The translations under genes and the position numbers were made by a program. A stretch of 22,760 bases of DNA from a virus, in IMG/VR virus record IMGVR_UViG_3300046000_012997, positions 1 to 22,760 of that record; one strand, written 5' to 3'. Positions within the stretch are counted from its first letter, which is position 1. Every line of letters starts with the position of its first letter. The notes under the pieces are model-generated. The model worked only from the letters and a program-made list of their open reading frames with translations. It made no database searches and was not told the origin of the DNA. This document shows positions 20,308-22,760 of this stretch, in pieces.

Positions 20308-21450
20308 AGCATCAGATAAAGACATACCTTTTTTAAGCAAACGATATTTTAAAGTAAGATATTTAACTTTGCATCTTGGGTCTTTGCTCCATTGAAGAAT
20401 GCTTTTTTCTTCTCCATCTAATTCAAAGAAATAAGTCTTCTTCTTAGCATCAGGATTTACCCAAAGAGTTTTACCTTTATCTGGTTTAGTTGACATAGCA
20501 ATTTCAGCAGGTACATTTCTTTTTAAAATTCTATCTCTTAAACAACCCTCATCAACAACACATCTTTCATCTTTGATCCAGTCTTTGATGTGCTTCTTTT
20601 CACCCCAAGCTTCAATATAAAGTGTAGATCTTGAATCTCTATTATCTTCTTTTAAATGAGTAATATTTTTTAAAACATCATTTAAAGCAGATCTATTTAC
20701 GTTATATTTGAGTGAAAGCTCATTGATGTTTAAGTCACTATCCTGTCTAATAGCTTGGGCTAAATTATAATCAATTTTTTTAGTTTCAATAACATCATCA
20801 TCTAAATGTGCAATATAGCTTTGATAAATGTCATATTTTCTTTTCAAACGATTATTTTCATTCGAATCAATATATATCCATTCAAGAAACTTTAAAGCTG
20901 ATTGTTGACCTGAATAATAAAGTTCAAAATAAGATCCATTATCTTGAATTGAACCTATTTCTTTGCCGTAGATTTTTTCAAATTCTTTTTTGAGTCTTTC
21001 AATAAAAGGCAAAGTGCTTACTAATTTGCAAATAATTTTTTTCTTGTTAGGATTAGAGTCTTGAGCTAAGCCTACGTGCCCATCTCCATCAAAATATCCA
21101 CGAACAAAATGAGAAATATATTGTTCAGGTATTTGTTCAATCCATTTTAATTCTTGAGATTTATGATTTGTTAACCCAAAATTTTTCATGTCTTGTGCAA
21201 TTTCTTTAGATATAATATTAAATTGGACATTATTTGAGTTTTTTCTATAATGCAAAGGGCCATCATATTCAAAAAAGTTATAAAAATTTTGAAGAATATA
21301 ATCATCCTTTTTATGTAATTGAAAATAAATAATATTTCTTTTTATGTCTAAGTGACCATCAGCGCAAAAAAAGCCCAAAAAATAGGCCATATTATTAGAC
21401 CAAGTTTTTAAGTAATTGTGATTTCTATTATATTTAGAATTATTTCTCAT
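20299..21450 (-). CDS. LAGLIDADG homing endonuclease with added DNA-binding modules
   Basis: The protein has 383 residues. Two LAGLIDADG helices are seen: 'YFLGFFCADGHLD' (23-35, catalytic Asp31) and 'FVRGYFDGDGHVG' (115-127, catalytic Asp123), so one chain can form the whole active site and cut a long DNA target. Residues about 228-262 look like a helix-turn-helix (AQAIRQDSDLNINELSLKYN). Two related C-terminal modules follow ('EAWGEKKHIKDWIKDERC...' and 'ELDGEEKSILQWSKDPRC...', each ending in 'LK..MS..AL'-type helices), likely extra DNA reading parts. It lies directly beside the major capsid gene, a usual location for freestanding phage homing genes. There is no Shine-Dalgarno; TATAAT lies seven bases before the ATG. 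Confidence 0.83.
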   Translation of the reverse strand: MRNNSKYNRNHNYLKTWSNNMAYFLGFFCADGHLDIKRNIIYFQLHKKDDYILQNFYNFFEYDGPLHYRKNSNNVQFNIISKEIAQDMKNFGLTNHKSQELKWIEQIPEQYISHFVRGYFDGDGHVGLAQDSNPNKKKIICKLVSTLPFIERLKKEFEKIYGKEIGSIQDNGSYFELYYSGQQSALKFLEWIYIDSNENNRLKRKYDIYQSYIAHLDDDVIETKKIDYNLAQAIRQDSDLNINELSLKYNVNRSALNDVLKNITHLKEDNRDSRSTLYIEAWGEKKHIKDWIKDERCVVDEGCLRDRILKRNVPAEIAMSTKPDKGKTLWVNPDAKKKTYFFELDGEEKSILQWSKDPRCKVKYLTLKYRLLKKGMSLSDALS

Positions 21451-21499
21451 AGATTTTATTATACAACTAAAAATAGTCTAGTTATATTTATTAAAATAA

Positions 21500-21524
21500 T
21501 AGGAGAAGAATAAATCTTCCCCTA
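21500..21524 (-). terminator. Terminator after the major capsid gene
   Basis: In leftward RNA, UAGGGGAAGA pairs with UCUUCUCCUA (ten pairs with one G-U) around a UUUAU loop, followed by UUAUUUUAA. It lies in the 97-base gap after the capsid stop and would insulate the capsid genes from the homing endonuclease gene. Confidence 0.72.
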
Positions 21525-21547
21525 CTATTGTATACCAGACTATAGCG

Positions 21548-22402
21548 TCAACTCACAGTAATTTTTGACACAGCAAAGTCGTTGATGAGCGCAAATCCGA
21601 GCTCTTCGTAAACAACCCATCCGAGTCTAAGTCTCTTTGGATCGTCTGCTGGGAGAACGGTGATGTCTTGGCGAACTGGCAATGCACCAACGAATTGTGC
21701 AGGTGCGAGAACGTATACAGAGTTCTTAGGAACCATTGTGGAAACGTGGATGTCTGCGGAATAAATATGTCCGTAGAGACCAGTCATAAGAACGTCTCTT
21801 TGAGTTGCCTCATCGAAGAATTCCTTACCCCAGTTTCTGATATCCTTGTATCTTTGTGGGTGAAGAACAACCTTAGCACCAATGAGTTCGTGCTCTTCGA
21901 TGAGGGTCAACGCAAGGTTGATGTTCTCTGGTTGAAGAGTACCGGAAACAGAGATGGATTGGTCGGTTGGAACACCAGCATTGATAACCTTGAAGACTTC
22001 TGTATCTTCTTGTCTTTGGAGGGAGTCCTTAGCACGGACTTGAGCTCTATCGACAATGTAGAATCTTCTTTGGCGAATCTCATTGAGTCTGATTTGTGGG
22101 TGTGCAGCCAACTCGATGGTTGGTACGAGGAGTTCTTCTGCTTCAACTTCAGCGGAAGGAACGCCACCACGCTTAGGAATGACGTAGGACTTAACTGCAA
22201 CGTCTCTCTCATAGCGAGCAAGAGCGCCTTGTGGGAGCTCATCAACCATCATCAACTTACGACCAATTGCTTGATACATAAGGGAAGTCTTGATTGGTTC
22301 AACCATAGCTTGTGCAAGAGCTGTACGACCTTCAGCGGTCTCGAGCGCCATAGCGATAATGGCCTCTCTTTGCTCGTTGGAATTTCTTTTAATCATTGAC
22401 AT
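21548..22402 (-). CDS. Major capsid protein (HK97-fold type)
   Basis: The protein has 284 residues. The helical N-terminus (EQREAIIAMALETAEGRTAL, then VEPIKTSLMYQAIGRKLMMV), 'DELPQGALARYERDV', and the strand-rich part with 'RQRRFYIVDRAQVRAKDSL' and 'VLHPQRYKDIRNWG' resemble major capsid proteins of HK97 fold from large tailed phages. It builds the head shell. AAGGAG lies 11 bases before ATG 22402 (a second ATG is at 22396). Codon choice is visibly more G+C-rich and uniform than in the accessory genes, as expected for the most highly made protein. It is preceded by another structural gene on the same strand and followed by a terminator. Confidence 0.83.
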   Translation of the reverse strand: MSMIKRNSNEQREAIIAMALETAEGRTALAQAMVEPIKTSLMYQAIGRKLMMVDELPQGALARYERDVAVKSYVIPKRGGVPSAEVEAEELLVPTIELAAHPQIRLNEIRQRRFYIVDRAQVRAKDSLQRQEDTEVFKVINAGVPTDQSISVSGTLQPENINLALTLIEEHELIGAKVVLHPQRYKDIRNWGKEFFDEATQRDVLMTGLYGHIYSADIHVSTMVPKNSVYVLAPAQFVGALPVRQDITVLPADDPKRLRLGWVVYEELGFALINDFAVSKITVS

Positions 22403-22433
22403 TTTAATATTTTCTCCTTAAATCAATTCCCTA

Positions 22434-22760
22434 TTACTTGCCCAAGATTTGGGTGAAGTAAAGAAGGCCAGCTGCAGCATCGTAAGAATCGACTCTGCCA
22501 ACTACAATACCGTCAGTACCATATGCAGAAGCGTCAAGCTTAACAAGCTTACCAGCGTTAGCACCAGCACCTGGAACGAGAAGATCGCCAGGAGCGTAAG
22601 TTACGCTTGACCCAGCATCTGTTGAAACAGTAGCGGAAAGGTCATCAGCATATTGGTCGGTGACAAATTGTCCACCTGGGGTGTTGTAAACGCCAACGCC
22701 TCTTCTTGGGCCTTCATAGCCAGAAGTTTGAGCAGAAAGGTTTGTTACACCGTTGACGAC
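22434..22760 (-). CDS. Virion structural protein, N-terminus cut by window edge
   Basis: The frame is open from the window edge to TAA at 22434, giving the last 108 residues. They are rich in Gly, Ala, Val, Ser and Thr with few Lys (SGYEGPRRGVGVYNTPGGQF, then YAPGDLLVPGAGANAGKLVK), and show the alternating strand pattern of head decoration or stabilisation proteins ('GDLLVPG...GKLV.LDA' and 'GIVVGRV'). The gene lies 31 bases upstream of the capsid gene on the same strand and shares its G+C-richer codons. A decoration or head-completion role is inferred from position and composition; no specific family is sure. Confidence 0.68.
   Translation of the reverse strand, partial: VVNGVTNLSAQTSGYEGPRRGVGVYNTPGGQFVTDQYADDLSATVSTDAGSSVTYAPGDLLVPGAGANAGKLVKLDASAYGTDGIVVGRVDSYDAAAGLLYFTQILGK

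Noticed and set aside
21668-22399. 243-codon plus-strand open frame opposite the capsid gene
   Set aside because: It is the antisense of the capsid gene with no recognisable motif; the open frame follows from the capsid's biased codons.
1-22760. Integrated prophage or bacterial chromosome
   Set aside because: No attachment-type repeats, integrase, repressor or housekeeping genes were seen; gene packing and content fit a phage genome throughout.

Overview
The window reads as part of a large, AT-rich, tailed double-stranded DNA phage genome that uses the standard bacterial code (TAA, TGA and TAG all end genes). The signs are a major capsid gene with a second structural gene at the right end, dense small genes overlapping by 1-4 bases (ATGA, TAATG, TAGTG), two freestanding homing-endonuclease-type genes, a RusA resolvase, and many short proteins without housekeeping roles. 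No integrase, repressor, tRNA or ribosomal gene was seen. Heptose-kinase-like and surface-sugar genes hint at a Gram-negative host, but the host cannot be fixed from this sequence.

Layout. (1) 1-4477: a 3'-truncated ADP-ribosyltransferase-like gene (-) running off the left edge, a divergent RusA resolvase (+), a bidirectional terminator, an unknown gene (-), and a 781-residue GH5 glycoside hydrolase (-) with its own terminator. (2) 4478-9453: a rightward run of tiny genes, most of which carry one small domain (N-terminal 'EAL..L..GK..RR.SW', C-terminal 'L.ADDWE(I/V)V') resembling DUF2829/Tad2-like proteins. I count nine clear domains in eight genes plus two degenerate ones. (3) 9450-10439: an opposing gene with five 39-residue zinc-finger repeats fused to a PD-(D/E)XK-like nuclease, probably a mobile insertion. 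(4) 10440-13214: a promoter-like region with tandem TATAAT repeats drives an unknown gene, a degenerate Tad2-like gene, two tandem methyltransferases, a FeoA-like protein and an unknown gene, closed by a terminator. (5) 13218-15748: a 35-residue membrane peptide under a large hairpin, a glycosyltransferase (-), then a GHMP sugar kinase and a methyltransferase (+). (6) 20263 down to 15732: a seven-gene leftward operon with every junction overlapping: nucleotidyltransferase, two tandem methyltransferases, cupin, RuBisCO-like protein, FkbM methyltransferase, GDPD-like protein. (7) 20299-22760: a LAGLIDADG homing endonuclease next to the major capsid gene, which ends in a terminator, and a second structural gene cut by the right edge.

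How it may work together. Regions 5-6 look like a phage-borne sugar or small-molecule route: a GHMP kinase to phosphorylate, a RuBisCO-like enolase/decarboxylase-type enzyme and a cupin to rearrange, a nucleotidyltransferase to activate, and methyltransferases and a glycosyltransferase to decorate and transfer. This is inference from gene content and coupling. Region 2 looks like a bank of diversified small ligand-binding proteins. If they are true Tad2 relatives they could sequester defence signalling nucleotides, which is also inference. The RuBisCO-like operon and the Tad2-like array are the two most unusual things here.
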